Origin: Magnetococcales bacterium
GTDB lineage: Bacteria > Pseudomonadota > Magnetococcia > Magnetococcales > Magnetaquicoccaceae
Assembly (NCBI GenBank): GCA_015231755.1
Contig: JADGAZ010000022.1
Coordinates: 1 to 43,664 of the forward strand
Direction of reading: 5' to 3'
Length of the DNA stretch: 43,664 bases
The position numbers and the translations under genes are program-made. This document shows, piece by piece, positions 36,407 to 43,664 of the stretch; within the stretch, counting starts at the first letter, position 1, and each line of letters begins with the position of its first letter. The notes beneath the pieces were generated by a model, which did no database searches, had not been told where the DNA came from, and worked only from the letters and a program-made list of their open reading frames with translations.

Positions 36407-38407
36407 CTATTTTTTCGTGGTTTTGAATGCCCGGAAAACCGCTCCGATCGCACCCACCACCGGCATCGTCACGATACCAATGGTGCCCAATGCAATGTTG
36501 CCGGCGCCCACGATAATATTGGCCACACCACCACCAGCCCCTTGCACACCTTTGGCAATTTTCTGGGCGGCACGATCCGTTCCGGTTGGTTTGGGTCCTG
36601 TCACCTCTTCATCGGGTTCCTCTTCGGGACCGACGACTGTGGTTTTCACTTTGTCGGCCACGGTTTGACTTTCCTGGACCATGGCGCCGATCATGTCACC
36701 CAGCGCATTGAAAATCCCGGTTCCGAGGGATTCGATGGGCACCTGCAAGGTGCCATTTTCGTCAACTTTGCGATGACGGTTGGTGCTTTTGCTTTTCGGG
36801 GGCGCCGCGGAAGGGGCGCCGGAGTCGGCTGTTTTGGCCTGGGCCGGTTTGATGACCGGTTCATCGTCCAACGGCTCTTCCCCTTTCAGTTGACGCAGGA
36901 AAGCCTCGCTGAGGCGGGCCTGGGTCGGGGAGGGCAGTGTATCGATTTTGGGCCGCGACATCGCGGGGGCTCTGGAAATGGGCGGAACCAGAATACCCGG
37001 TTGCAGCTTTTGGCTCTCATCGGCGGCTGCGGTTTGTTGCGTCATGAACTGGAATTTGGCCACCGGCGGCAGTTCCGTGCCGCTTTCCGTGGTGCTGACC
37101 GCTTCCACGCCGGTCGCAGTCGTGCGAACCGTGGTGGTGACATCCTCTTGAATGGTGAAGGTCGAATGGGGTTTGACATCGCCCACCGGTTCCAGGGTGG
37201 GAACAGCCGTGACCGGCTCCTCTTGCGACTCTTCCTGGGCGGCTGATTTGGCCTTCAGGGATGAGCGCAGATCAAACCCTTCTTCCATACGCTTGGAGGC
37301 GGCGTCACGGATCATTTTGAGCACCCGTTCTTTTTCAGCCGCGGCCACGTAGGGATCCTTGCGGGGCATGGCGGAGGAGGGGGATTCCTCCTTGTCTGAA
37401 GGCTCTGGGGCTGAAGGCTCTGGTTTGGCCTCGGGAGTCACCGCGGGGGTGCCTGTCCGGGCCAGATCCGTGAACCGGTCCACCAGACCCGACAATTCCG
37501 CCTTTTTCTCTGCCGCAGGCTCTTCGGATGGGGCGGGCGTAACCTCTGCCTTTTTCTCGACAGCCGGTGAGAGGGGAGGAGTCGAGGAGAGGATCGCGGG
37601 TTTGGGATCCGCGGCCTTGATCGAGACCGTCACTTCCGGCTTGCCGGCCATCTCAGGCACAGGGGCAGGGGGCGGGACGGGTTTGGGGGCTTCGATTTTG
37701 GCGTTGCTGATCCAGGGATCATCCTTGTTGATCGCCGGGGTGACAGGAGCCTCCGCCTTTTTGTCTTCCGGAGCCGTCGTGATGGCTTCCGGTTTGGCCT
37801 CTGGTTTGACTTCCGGTTTGGCTTCCGGTTTGGCTTCCGGTTTGGCTTCCGGTTTGGCTTCCGGTTTGGCTTCCGGTTTGACTTCCGTCAGCTTGGGGGC
37901 GTCAACCACGGAAGGGGCTGCCAGGGGTTCAGGTTTTTTGTCCTCGGGTTTGGACGCTGCGGCCACAGGCGCAACCGCGGGCGCTTCCTCTTTTTTCTCC
38001 GGGAGTTTGGCAGCCTCCACCACCGGCTTGTCCGCTTCAGGCTTGGCCACGGCCGACACGGGAGCCGTTTCGTCCTTGGTGATTTTGAGCTCCACCTTGG
38101 GAGGCTCGATCACCAGGGGCTTGGGAGCCTCGGATTTGGGAGCCGCGTCCACCGAAATTCTGACGGACGGCGCGGGCATGGGGGCAGGCTTCACCTCGGT
38201 CACAGTTTTTTTCTCATCCGGTTTGGGGGCCGCTGGATTGGCCTTCAATTTATCGTTGATCTGACGTTGAAGAACCGCATCCAGATGGTTGGCAACCGCA
38301 TTGCCCTCTGGATCGGAACGTTCTTCCGCAGCGCCCGGTTTTCCACCCATGGTCTGCGCTTTCAAATCCTTCTTCCCGCCTCCCGGTCCATCTTTGATCT
38401 TTTCCAT
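36407..38407 (-). CDS. Low-complexity KPEA-repeat protein in the mamJ position
   Basis: 666 residues. Most of the protein is disordered and rich in Pro, Ala, Glu, Lys and Val, with a run of KPEA repeats (about residues 177-208). Near the C-terminus is a short Gly/Ala-rich hydrophobic region (GGVANIIVGAGNIALGTIGIV, then MPVVGAIGAVFRAFKTTKK), probably a membrane-associating hairpin, preceded by an acidic stretch (EEEPDEEV). In Magnetospirillum the gene between mamE and mamK is mamJ, an acidic repeat protein that tethers magnetosomes to MamK. Position and character match, but no sequence homology can be claimed by eye. GGAG lies 9 bp before the ATG. Confidence 0.8.
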   Translation of the reverse strand: MEKIKDGPGGGKKDLKAQTMGGKPGAAEERSDPEGNAVANHLDAVLQRQINDKLKANPAAPKPDEKKTVTEVKPAPMPAPSVRISVDAAPKSEAPKPLVIEPPKVELKITKDETAPVSAVAKPEADKPVVEAAKLPEKKEEAPAVAPVAAASKPEDKKPEPLAAPSVVDAPKLTEVKPEAKPEAKPEAKPEAKPEAKPEVKPEAKPEAITTAPEDKKAEAPVTPAINKDDPWISNAKIEAPKPVPPPAPVPEMAGKPEVTVSIKAADPKPAILSSTPPLSPAVEKKAEVTPAPSEEPAAEKKAELSGLVDRFTDLARTGTPAVTPEAKPEPSAPEPSDKEESPSSAMPRKDPYVAAAEKERVLKMIRDAASKRMEEGFDLRSSLKAKSAAQEESQEEPVTAVPTLEPVGDVKPHSTFTIQEDVTTTVRTTATGVEAVSTTESGTELPPVAKFQFMTQQTAAADESQKLQPGILVPPISRAPAMSRPKIDTLPSPTQARLSEAFLRQLKGEEPLDDEPVIKPAQAKTADSGAPSAAPPKSKSTNRHRKVDENGTLQVPIESLGTGIFNALGDMIGAMVQESQTVADKVKTTVVGPEEEPDEEVTGPKPTGTDRAAQKIAKGVQGAGGGVANIIVGAGNIALGTIGIVTMPVVGAIGAVFRAFKTTKK
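37784..37881 (-). repeat. 12-bp tandem repeat encoding KPEA
   Basis: About eight units of gcttccggtttg (plus-strand reading), some with one base changed (acttccggtttg, cctctggtttg). The unit is four codons, so changes in copy number keep the frame. Slippage here would change the length of the disordered region. Confidence 0.9.
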
Positions 38408-38462
38408 CGGACTTTTCTCCTGTCAGCCGTTATTCACTGGCAAAAATAGGCATCTATCGCTG

Positions 38463-40556
38463 TTACTGTAATGTCACGAACATTCGTTTGCCATCCCGCT
38501 CGACATCCAGAAGGATGGTCTTGGCGGTTGCTGCGGATTTGATGGCTTTATCCAATTCGGCATTGGAAGTGACCGGAAGCGAGTTGATGGCCACAATGAT
38601 ATCGTTGGCGCGGATACCCGCTTTATCGGCCTGCAACCCGGGATCGGTTTCCTGAACCATGGCCCCCTGTTTGTTTTTGAGGGCCGGATTCTTGGTGATC
38701 ATGCTGGGCTGGATGGGTTGCAGCTCCATGCCAAACCATTCAAACTCGGTTGGGGCCGGAGGCGTGGTTTTGGCCGGTTTCCCACCCGGGGCCGGGGTCA
38801 TGGTTGCCATATTGGGGGCGGTGACCATGGGTTGAACCACCGTGTTGACCGGCGGTGGGGTCATGGTAATCCCCACTTCCATGCGTTTTTGCTTGCGCAC
38901 CATGGAGAGCCGCGCCTTGTCACCCACGGCAAGGCTGTTCAAACGTTGTTGCAGCTCTTCCGGATTGCGCACCCAACGTCCGTTGACCTTGAAAATGATG
39001 TCACCCGCCAGCAAGCCTCCCGTTTCCGCCATGGAACCGGGCTGAACGCTTTGAATGAACACACCAGCCGAATAGGGGGGTTGAAACCGTTTGACGATCA
39101 CACTGTCCAGCGGTTTGAAGTCCGCGCCACTGATCAGCGGGATGGTGGTGGTCGGCGTGGCCACGGCTTGTGGGGTCGCCGGAGTCATGGTTTGCGGTGT
39201 CGCCGGGGCCATGGTCTGGGCCGAAGCGGCGGGAAGCGCCACGTTGATGCCATTGGCCCCACCCGGCGTGGCGGCGGGATTGGCGATGGTTTGATTGACC
39301 AGTTGTCCGCTACGCAGGATCACATGGCAGTTTTCGCACTGGCCACGGTCTCCGTGGGGCGCCACGGCATTGGCGGGAATGGGGGGGGGACCGGTGCGGG
39401 TGGTGGCGGCCACGGCGCGACCTTGTCCGATCCAACCGGGTTGCATCATGGCCGGGGTCACATCCGGAATGGTGATCAACTCGGAGATGAACTCACGCAC
39501 ACTGTTCACCGGCACCGCGAAGCCAACACCGGAGAAGGCCTGGGTCGGAGAGTAGATGGCGGTATTGATGCCCACCACATAGCCGTAACGGGAAACCAGA
39601 GGTCCGCCGGAATTGCCCTGATTGATGGCGGCATCGGTTTGAATCAGATCCTTGTGGATCGTGCCTTCGATGGTCACGGCCTTGCGGGAGCCGGAGACAA
39701 TGCCTTTGCTGACGGTTTGATCCAGTCCGAAGGGACATCCCACCGTGATCACCGGATCCCCCACCTGAATCAGATCGCTGTTGCCCAGGGGAGCGGGTTG
39801 CAACGGCATGGGTACATTGATTTTCAGCAGCACCAGATCCCGGGCCGGATCCAGACGTACCACGTCGGCGGGATAACGTTGCATCCCCTGGGCACCGAAA
39901 ACGGTCACGAAGACGTTCTGGGAATTTTCCACCACGTGAAAATTGCTGACGATATAGCCATCCGCCGAGACAATCACCCCGGAGCCGATGCTTTCCATGG
40001 CCACACCGGAGAAGGGGCTGGCGAATTTCAAGCCATCGGGCGCGGCCGGATTGGGTTGCGGAAGCGCATTCGGTTGTTGTGGTCCCATCGCCTGTTGTGT
40101 GGCGGGTGTCATGGCCACCGGAGAGGCGGGGCTGCGGTTCTGGGTGCTGACATTGACCACGCTGGGTAAAATCGAACGCACCACCGTGGGGAAGGATTCC
40201 GGATCCGTCGGAGAACCCGTGCCCATGGTTCCCTGGGACTTTTGCTGCGGCCACAAGAAGCCGGCGTTTTGGCCATCCAGCATGGGCTGGGGGGCTTGCA
40301 TGGCGGGTTGAACGGCTTGCAGGCCGGGTGGGGCCATTTGCACAGGAGTTCCCGGCAATTCGGCGATTGCCTGAATCCCACGCTGACCGATGTCCCGGGT
40401 GGTGGCCAGAGCCTTTTCGGAATCGATACCGATCTCGTCCAGAAAATAATTCAAATACCAGTAACTTCCCATCAGGCCAAAAACAGCCAGGGCACCAATA
40501 ATATAAAGGTATTTTCTGTATTGCAGACCGCATTCGACGCTTTTGTTGGGAAACAT
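38463..40556 (-). CDS. mamE: MamE, HtrA-type protease with one magnetochrome and two PDZ domains
   Basis: 697 residues. One membrane helix (about 17-38), a Pro/Gln/Met-rich linker, then a trypsin-like domain with an intact triad: His207 (SNFHVV), Asp240 (ARDLVLLKI), Ser316 (GNSGGPL). A single c-type haem motif CENCH (407-411) follows, then PDZ1 (about 470-565) and PDZ2 (about 600-695). MamE cleaves itself, MamO and MamP and localises other proteins. Magnetospirillum MamE carries two CXXCH motifs; only one is visible here. It starts 6 bp after mamI. Confidence 0.93.
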   Translation of the reverse strand: MFPNKSVECGLQYRKYLYIIGALAVFGLMGSYWYLNYFLDEIGIDSEKALATTRDIGQRGIQAIAELPGTPVQMAPPGLQAVQPAMQAPQPMLDGQNAGFLWPQQKSQGTMGTGSPTDPESFPTVVRSILPSVVNVSTQNRSPASPVAMTPATQQAMGPQQPNALPQPNPAAPDGLKFASPFSGVAMESIGSGVIVSADGYIVSNFHVVENSQNVFVTVFGAQGMQRYPADVVRLDPARDLVLLKINVPMPLQPAPLGNSDLIQVGDPVITVGCPFGLDQTVSKGIVSGSRKAVTIEGTIHKDLIQTDAAINQGNSGGPLVSRYGYVVGINTAIYSPTQAFSGVGFAVPVNSVREFISELITIPDVTPAMMQPGWIGQGRAVAATTRTGPPPIPANAVAPHGDRGQCENCHVILRSGQLVNQTIANPAATPGGANGINVALPAASAQTMAPATPQTMTPATPQAVATPTTTIPLISGADFKPLDSVIVKRFQPPYSAGVFIQSVQPGSMAETGGLLAGDIIFKVNGRWVRNPEELQQRLNSLAVGDKARLSMVRKQKRMEVGITMTPPPVNTVVQPMVTAPNMATMTPAPGGKPAKTTPPAPTEFEWFGMELQPIQPSMITKNPALKNKQGAMVQETDPGLQADKAGIRANDIIVAINSLPVTSNAELDKAIKSAATAKTILLDVERDGKRMFVTLQ

Positions 40557-40562
40557 TGCGTT

Positions 40563-40787
40563 TTACTCGTCCGATTGTGAAGAAGGTTCCGTCAATTCCG
40601 CATCCAGAGGTTGTGCGGATTGGCCATTGCGAATTTTGGAGACCCCGGCCCCCAATGCCACCAGTCCCAGCACCACCAGCAGCAAAGGCACCAGTCCACG
40701 CAGCATTTCCACGATGGACCACCACCAAGTGGCAACACCCCACAAACCAAGCGCCATTGAGATCAATCCGAACACGATTCTGGGCAT
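40563..40787 (-). CDS. mamI: MamI, small magnetosome membrane protein
   Basis: 74 residues from the ATG at 40787 (AGGAAGGA about 10 bp upstream; a TTG two codons earlier is possible). Two membrane helices (IVFGLISMALGLWGVATW and LVPLLLVVLGLVALGAG) and a polar acidic tail. MamI is needed for vesicle formation together with MamL, MamQ and MamB. Its position between mamH and mamE is conserved. Confidence 0.9.
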   Translation of the reverse strand: MPRIVFGLISMALGLWGVATWWWSIVEMLRGLVPLLLVVLGLVALGAGVSKIRNGQSAQPLDAELTEPSSQSDE

Positions 40788-40812
40788 GACCAACCAATCC
40801 TTCCTAAGTTGA

Positions 40813-42147
40813 CTAAATGGACGACAAGTTAAACTCTTCCACCGGTTTGCGTTGGCCTTTCACGGTGTTCATGACCATCAGCGAGTATCCGAACAGCAAG
40901 ATGTTCACGATGCCCGTGAAGATAAAAGGCGTTGTCGGGCCAAGCCAGTCGAAAAGAATGCCACCGACTTGCAGAAAGAAAATCACTCCAAAGCATCCGA
41001 CGGTGTTGAACACCCCCAGAACCGAGCCTCGGATCTCTTCCGGAGCCAGATCCAGGGCCAGGGTTTGCGGGACCAGGATGCATCCGGCCTGTCCGACGCC
41101 GATCACGATGATCGGCAGCACGATCCACCAGGAAAAGGGGTTGAAGATCAGTCCCATGGAGGCGAATCCGACGCCGGAGAGCAGCAGGCCGATGGCCACG
41201 GCCGGAATGCGACCCAATCGTTTGGTGACCCGACCCCAAATGGGGATCGAGATCAGCACCACCAACCCCAGCAATCCAATCACCAGTCCGGCGCGGGAAG
41301 CGGCTTGCGCATGGCTGGTTTTTTCCATCAGGTCGGCAAAATAGATAAACCAAGTCATCAAAAACAGTCCGACAATCACCATGTCGTTGCGGGAGGTGAA
41401 GGCGGACATGAAACTGAGCCGCAACCCTTGCTCTTTTTTGACCAGTTGCCAGACTTCCCGAAATGGAAAGCTTTGGTCCACTATTTTGGGTTGAGCTGTT
41501 TCCACCAGCAACCGTTTGGCGAGCCAAGCGCCGGTGAGGGCGAAAATCGCCGCCAGCCACATGGTCATGGTCACGCCGATCTGTTCGGGCAGTTGCATGA
41601 ACACCGCATAGACCAGGGTAACACCAAACGCCATCATGAAGCCAACATTGGCCAGCAGCAGAGGCCGATCTTCCTGTCTGGTGTAGTCACCGGTGAGGGT
41701 GGCCACCTGCGGCCAGATCAAGGTGCCCCCCAAAGACATCAAGACCCGCACCACATAAAAGATCACCAGGGCGTTGAAGCCCAACAGGGCGCCGATTTCC
41801 TTGTCGAAGGGGGCGAGCATGGCGGTCACCCCGGCCAACAAAAAACCGTAGACGATCAGGGGAACCCGTCCGATCCGGTCCGAAATGTACCCCAGATAAC
41901 CCACGAAAAACAGATCCACCAACTCGGTGATCACCTGGATGTTGGCATTGACGAATCCGGCATTTTCCCGGGCCAAACCCAGCACCTGACTCAAATACAG
42001 CGGCTGCAACGCCAACACCAGAGTCAAAAAGATCATGACAATGGCGACCACCAGATACAGGGCGTTATGGTGATGTCCCTGGAGTTCGATGGCGCGGGTA
42101 TCTTCCGCGTCTCCGGCATCCTTTTCGGTGGCTGAATCAGTGGGCAC
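40813..42147 (-). CDS. mamH: MamH, major facilitator superfamily transporter
   Basis: 444 residues with about 12 membrane helices. The loop after helix 2 has GYISDRIGRVPLIV, the MFS signature, and there is a related GRVTKRLGRIPAV in the second half. MamH is thought to take part in iron uptake into the magnetosome. The GTG start (GGAGA 8 bp upstream) overlaps the upstream mamF-like gene by 11 bp. Confidence 0.9.
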   Translation of the reverse strand: MPTDSATEKDAGDAEDTRAIELQGHHHNALYLVVAIVMIFLTLVLALQPLYLSQVLGLARENAGFVNANIQVITELVDLFFVGYLGYISDRIGRVPLIVYGFLLAGVTAMLAPFDKEIGALLGFNALVIFYVVRVLMSLGGTLIWPQVATLTGDYTRQEDRPLLLANVGFMMAFGVTLVYAVFMQLPEQIGVTMTMWLAAIFALTGAWLAKRLLVETAQPKIVDQSFPFREVWQLVKKEQGLRLSFMSAFTSRNDMVIVGLFLMTWFIYFADLMEKTSHAQAASRAGLVIGLLGLVVLISIPIWGRVTKRLGRIPAVAIGLLLSGVGFASMGLIFNPFSWWIVLPIIVIGVGQAGCILVPQTLALDLAPEEIRGSVLGVFNTVGCFGVIFFLQVGGILFDWLGPTTPFIFTGIVNILLFGYSLMVMNTVKGQRKPVEEFNLSSI

Positions 42148-42463
42148 GATGACCGTCTCCCACAGGTTCGGCGCGAAGATAGGTGGCCAGGGTGGCGATA
42201 AACGGTATTTTCCAGCATTGGTTCAATGCGACCGACAGCAGACCGAACGCGCTCAAAAACAGCACCATCACGGTTGACGTGCTGAACAGATACGGTCCCA
42301 GTCCCGGAATGTGCATCGCGAAAAAGGACAGAACCGACCAGATCCACAAGACCAATCCCTGACGGGCATGGAAATCGACATAACGATCATTTTGGTTGAG
42401 CAGTACGGGCACCAGACAGAGAATACCCATATAGCTCAAGGCAGCCATCATTCTGATTTTCAT
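42137..42463 (-). CDS. mmsF: Second MamF/MmsF-family protein
   Basis: 108 residues with three membrane helices and the family signature (YMGILCLVPVLLNQNDRY, then FHARQGLVLWIW). It is clearly a paralogue of the MamF at 34928. MmsF is a master regulator of crystal size in Magnetospirillum magneticum; whether this copy is MmsF or a second MamF cannot be decided by eye. No good ribosome-binding site is seen before the ATG at 42463; one at 42451 is an alternative. It lies just downstream of a strong hairpin. Confidence 0.8.
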   Translation of the reverse strand: MKIRMMAALSYMGILCLVPVLLNQNDRYVDFHARQGLVLWIWSVLSFFAMHIPGLGPYLFSTSTVMVLFLSAFGLLSVALNQCWKIPFIATLATYLRAEPVGDGHRAH

Positions 42464-42497
42464 GGGCGCAGTTTCGTCAGATCAGAATGTTGTGACA

Positions 42498-42539
42498 CCC
42501 CGCATCCGGAAACCTCTTGCGAGATTCTCGGATGCGGGG
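42498..42539 (-). terminator. Strong stem-loop between mamD and the mmsF-like gene
   Basis: A perfect 11-bp inverted repeat, CCCCGCATCCG (42498-42508) and CGGATGCGGGG (42529-42539), encloses a 20-nt loop that can itself form CTC/GAG. The stem is very GC-rich. On the minus-strand transcript no U-tract follows, so it may be a leaky terminator or an RNA-processing or stabilising element that sets mamD expression apart from mamH and later genes. Confidence 0.65.
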
Positions 42540-42587
42540 ACCTTTAGTCAGTTTTCCGGAACGTCTTCATGAAGCGCGGTTCGGAAT

Positions 42588-43463
42588 TCAGCTGAGGGCG
42601 TCTTCCAGTTCGCCGTCTTCTTGAGAGCGTTTCATGTAGCTGTAGATGCCCACACCCACAGCGGCCACGGCGCCCACCAGCAGAATCGGTCCCCAGGCGC
42701 CCAGGCCAAGACCCAGACCCAGGCTGGTTCCGGATCCGGTCCAGATGGTGCCACCACCGGTGGCGATGCCCTTGGCACCCACAGCGGCTTTGGCGCCACC
42801 GGTCAGCGTGGCGGAACCGGTGATCGCCGATCCACCGGCCATGGTGTTGGCACCACTGGCAATGGCTCCGGTTCCCACCGTGGATCCCGTCGCGACAACC
42901 GCTCCGGTACCACCGGCGACGCTGCCGCCTTTGCACAGGGCCGCTCCACCTTTGCCCGCACCGGCGCCTATACCCATGCCTTTGCCAGCGCCCATGCCTT
43001 TGCCGGCCATGGATGCGCCCTTGCCCGCTTTGGCGCCATTGCATACCACGGCGCCCTTGCCGGCACCGGTGGCTCCTTTGGCTGCGGTGCCTTCCATTTC
43101 AAAGCCCATCTGCTGCATGACCACGCCGCCGCCAGCGGCGCTCTTGGCCGCCACGCCGCCGATGCCGGGATGCAACACCAACCATTTGCCAGCCGCCGCC
43201 GTACCGATGGGGCTTTGGCCCACGGTCACGGTTTTGCCAACCAGGGCGGAAAGCTGACCGGCCTGCCGCGCCCCTTCGAGCTTGAGGGCCACCATGCCAT
43301 TTCCGGCGCCATTCCCGGCGAGGGGATGCAGGAAAATCCAGTTGGCCATGCCATCACCCGTCGCCACGGTGCTGCCCACCGTAAACGACTGGCCGGCCAG
43401 CATGGGCACTTGGGCTGCCTGAGCGGCCCCGCTCAACTTGAACATCAGTGTTTCCCCTGCCAT
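42588..43463 (-). CDS. mamD: MamD-like (Mms7 family) Gly-rich crystal-associated membrane protein
   Basis: 291 residues. The N-terminal half has two related Gly-rich beta segments (AGQSFTVGSTVATG and VGKTVTVGQSPIG, each followed by a WxxLHP motif). The middle is Gly/Ala/Lys-rich with GKG repeats and three Cys residues. Near the C-terminus a Leu-Gly repeat (SLGLGLGLGAW) runs into a membrane helix (ILLVGAVAAVGVGIYSYM) and an acidic tail (QEDGELEDALS). The LG repeat followed by an acidic tail is the hallmark of Mms6/MamD/MamG-type proteins that bind the magnetite surface. It is the first gene of the minus-strand mam series in this window. Confidence 0.85.
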   Translation of the reverse strand: MAGETLMFKLSGAAQAAQVPMLAGQSFTVGSTVATGDGMANWIFLHPLAGNGAGNGMVALKLEGARQAGQLSALVGKTVTVGQSPIGTAAAGKWLVLHPGIGGVAAKSAAGGGVVMQQMGFEMEGTAAKGATGAGKGAVVCNGAKAGKGASMAGKGMGAGKGMGIGAGAGKGGAALCKGGSVAGGTGAVVATGSTVGTGAIASGANTMAGGSAITGSATLTGGAKAAVGAKGIATGGGTIWTGSGTSLGLGLGLGAWGPILLVGAVAAVGVGIYSYMKRSQEDGELEDALS

Positions 43464-43469
43464 TGCATC

Positions 43470-43475
43470 TCTCCT
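43470..43475 (-). promoter_or_regulatory. mamD ribosome-binding site
   Basis: AGGAGA on the minus strand, 6 nt before the ATG at 43463. It fixes the mamD start. Confidence 0.8.
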
Positions 43476-43481
43476 ACTCGT

Positions 43482-43510
43482 TATATGTTAACAGCCAGTC
43501 GCAGAATCAA
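43482..43510 (-). promoter_or_regulatory. Candidate sigma70-type promoter of mamD and the mam operon
   Basis: On the minus strand TTGATT (43505-43510) and CATATA (43482-43487) are 17 bp apart, a good spacing for -35 and -10 boxes. The -10 box is about 20 bp before the mamD start codon, giving a very short leader. Seen by eye only. Confidence 0.5.
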
Positions 43511-43584
43511 ATCTTGCTTATGCGCCAATGACCAGTTTGAATGAACGACAGTTCAGGTTGACAGATCAACTTTGGATCGGACAA

Positions 43585-43664
43585 TCTTGTTCTTGTTCTT
43601 GTTCTTGTTCTTGTTCTTGTTCTTGTTCTTGTTCTTGTTCTTGTTCTTGTTCTTGTTTTTGTTC
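43585..43664. repeat. (TCTTGT)n hexanucleotide microsatellite at the right edge
   Basis: Twelve perfect TCTTGT units (43585-43656) are followed by one unit with a C-to-T change and run to the window edge. It lies about 75 bp upstream of the candidate mamD promoter. It might also be the end of a minus-strand gene with a Gln-Glu repeat ending in DCPIQS (stop near 43560), but no start is available in the window, so this cannot be decided. Confidence 0.95.

Noticed and set aside
36407-38407. Naming the gene mamJ outright
   Set aside because: Only position, length class and acidic/repeat character agree; disordered sequence cannot establish homology by eye.
42621-43544. 307-codon plus-strand open frame opposite mamD
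   Set aside because: Composition mirrors the Gly/Ala-rich mamD and there is no ribosome-binding site; mamD has a good promoter and start.
43585-43664. CRISPR-like repeat at the right edge
   Set aside because: The units are 6 bp with no spacers, so this is a microsatellite.
1-43664. tRNA, insertion sequences or integrase marking an island edge
   Set aside because: None could be recognised in the window; any island boundary probably lies outside or has decayed.

Overview
The window looks like part of the magnetosome gene island of a magnetotactic bacterium, most likely from the Magnetococcales (Magnetococcia). The right 19 kb, all on the minus strand, carries a nearly complete mam cluster in the order mamD, mamF/mmsF-like, mamH, mamI, mamE, (a large acidic/KPEA-repeat gene in the mamJ position), mamK, mamF, mamL, mamM, mamN, mamO, mamP, mamA, mamQ, mamB, mamS, mamT. 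The presence of mamF inside the mamAB block and the moderately high GC fit Magnetococcales better than Magnetospirillum, but the assignment rests on gene content and order only.

Layout. 1-5.2 kb (plus strand): end of a Pro/Ala-rich protein, a nucleotidyltransferase-like protein, an Hda-type DnaA homologue, a GT4 glycosyltransferase, an HPP-family membrane protein with an internal 171-bp duplication, and a periplasmic Fe(III)-binding protein. 5.3-12.5 kb (minus): a three-gene operon of two HlyD-type adaptors and a 1687-residue histidine kinase with two complete kinase cores, six receiver domains and an Hpt domain. 12.7-15.2 kb (plus): a membrane GGDEF-EAL protein with intact motifs. 15.3-24.7 kb (minus): a signalling cassette that follows mamT on the same strand with short gaps or overlaps. 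It encodes a coiled-coil protein, a small membrane-anchored protein, a hybrid kinase, a lone receiver, a PilZ-like/STAS/STAS protein, a membrane protein with a degenerate Hpt, a truncated P-loop gene and a tandem CZB zinc-binding protein. 24.7-43.5 kb: the mam genes. The extreme right end is a (TCTTGT)n microsatellite upstream of the mamD promoter.

How it works together. From family knowledge: MamB/MamM (CDF iron transporters), MamH/MamN (MFS and ion permeases), MamI/L/Q (vesicle formation), MamE/O (HtrA-like proteins), MamE/P/T (c-type magnetochrome haems for iron redox), MamK (actin-like filament), MamA (TPR coat), MamF/D/S (crystal growth). The inference of greatest interest is that the cassette downstream of mamT may be co-transcribed with the mam genes. 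It could link a phosphorelay, zinc/redox sensing (CZB), possible c-di-GMP binding (PilZ-like) and STAS scaffolding to magnetosome or magneto-aerotactic function.

No rRNA, tRNA, CRISPR array, transposase or integrase gene was recognised. Start codons were moved from the longest open frame where a Shine-Dalgarno sequence or overlap favoured a later start; each case is noted.
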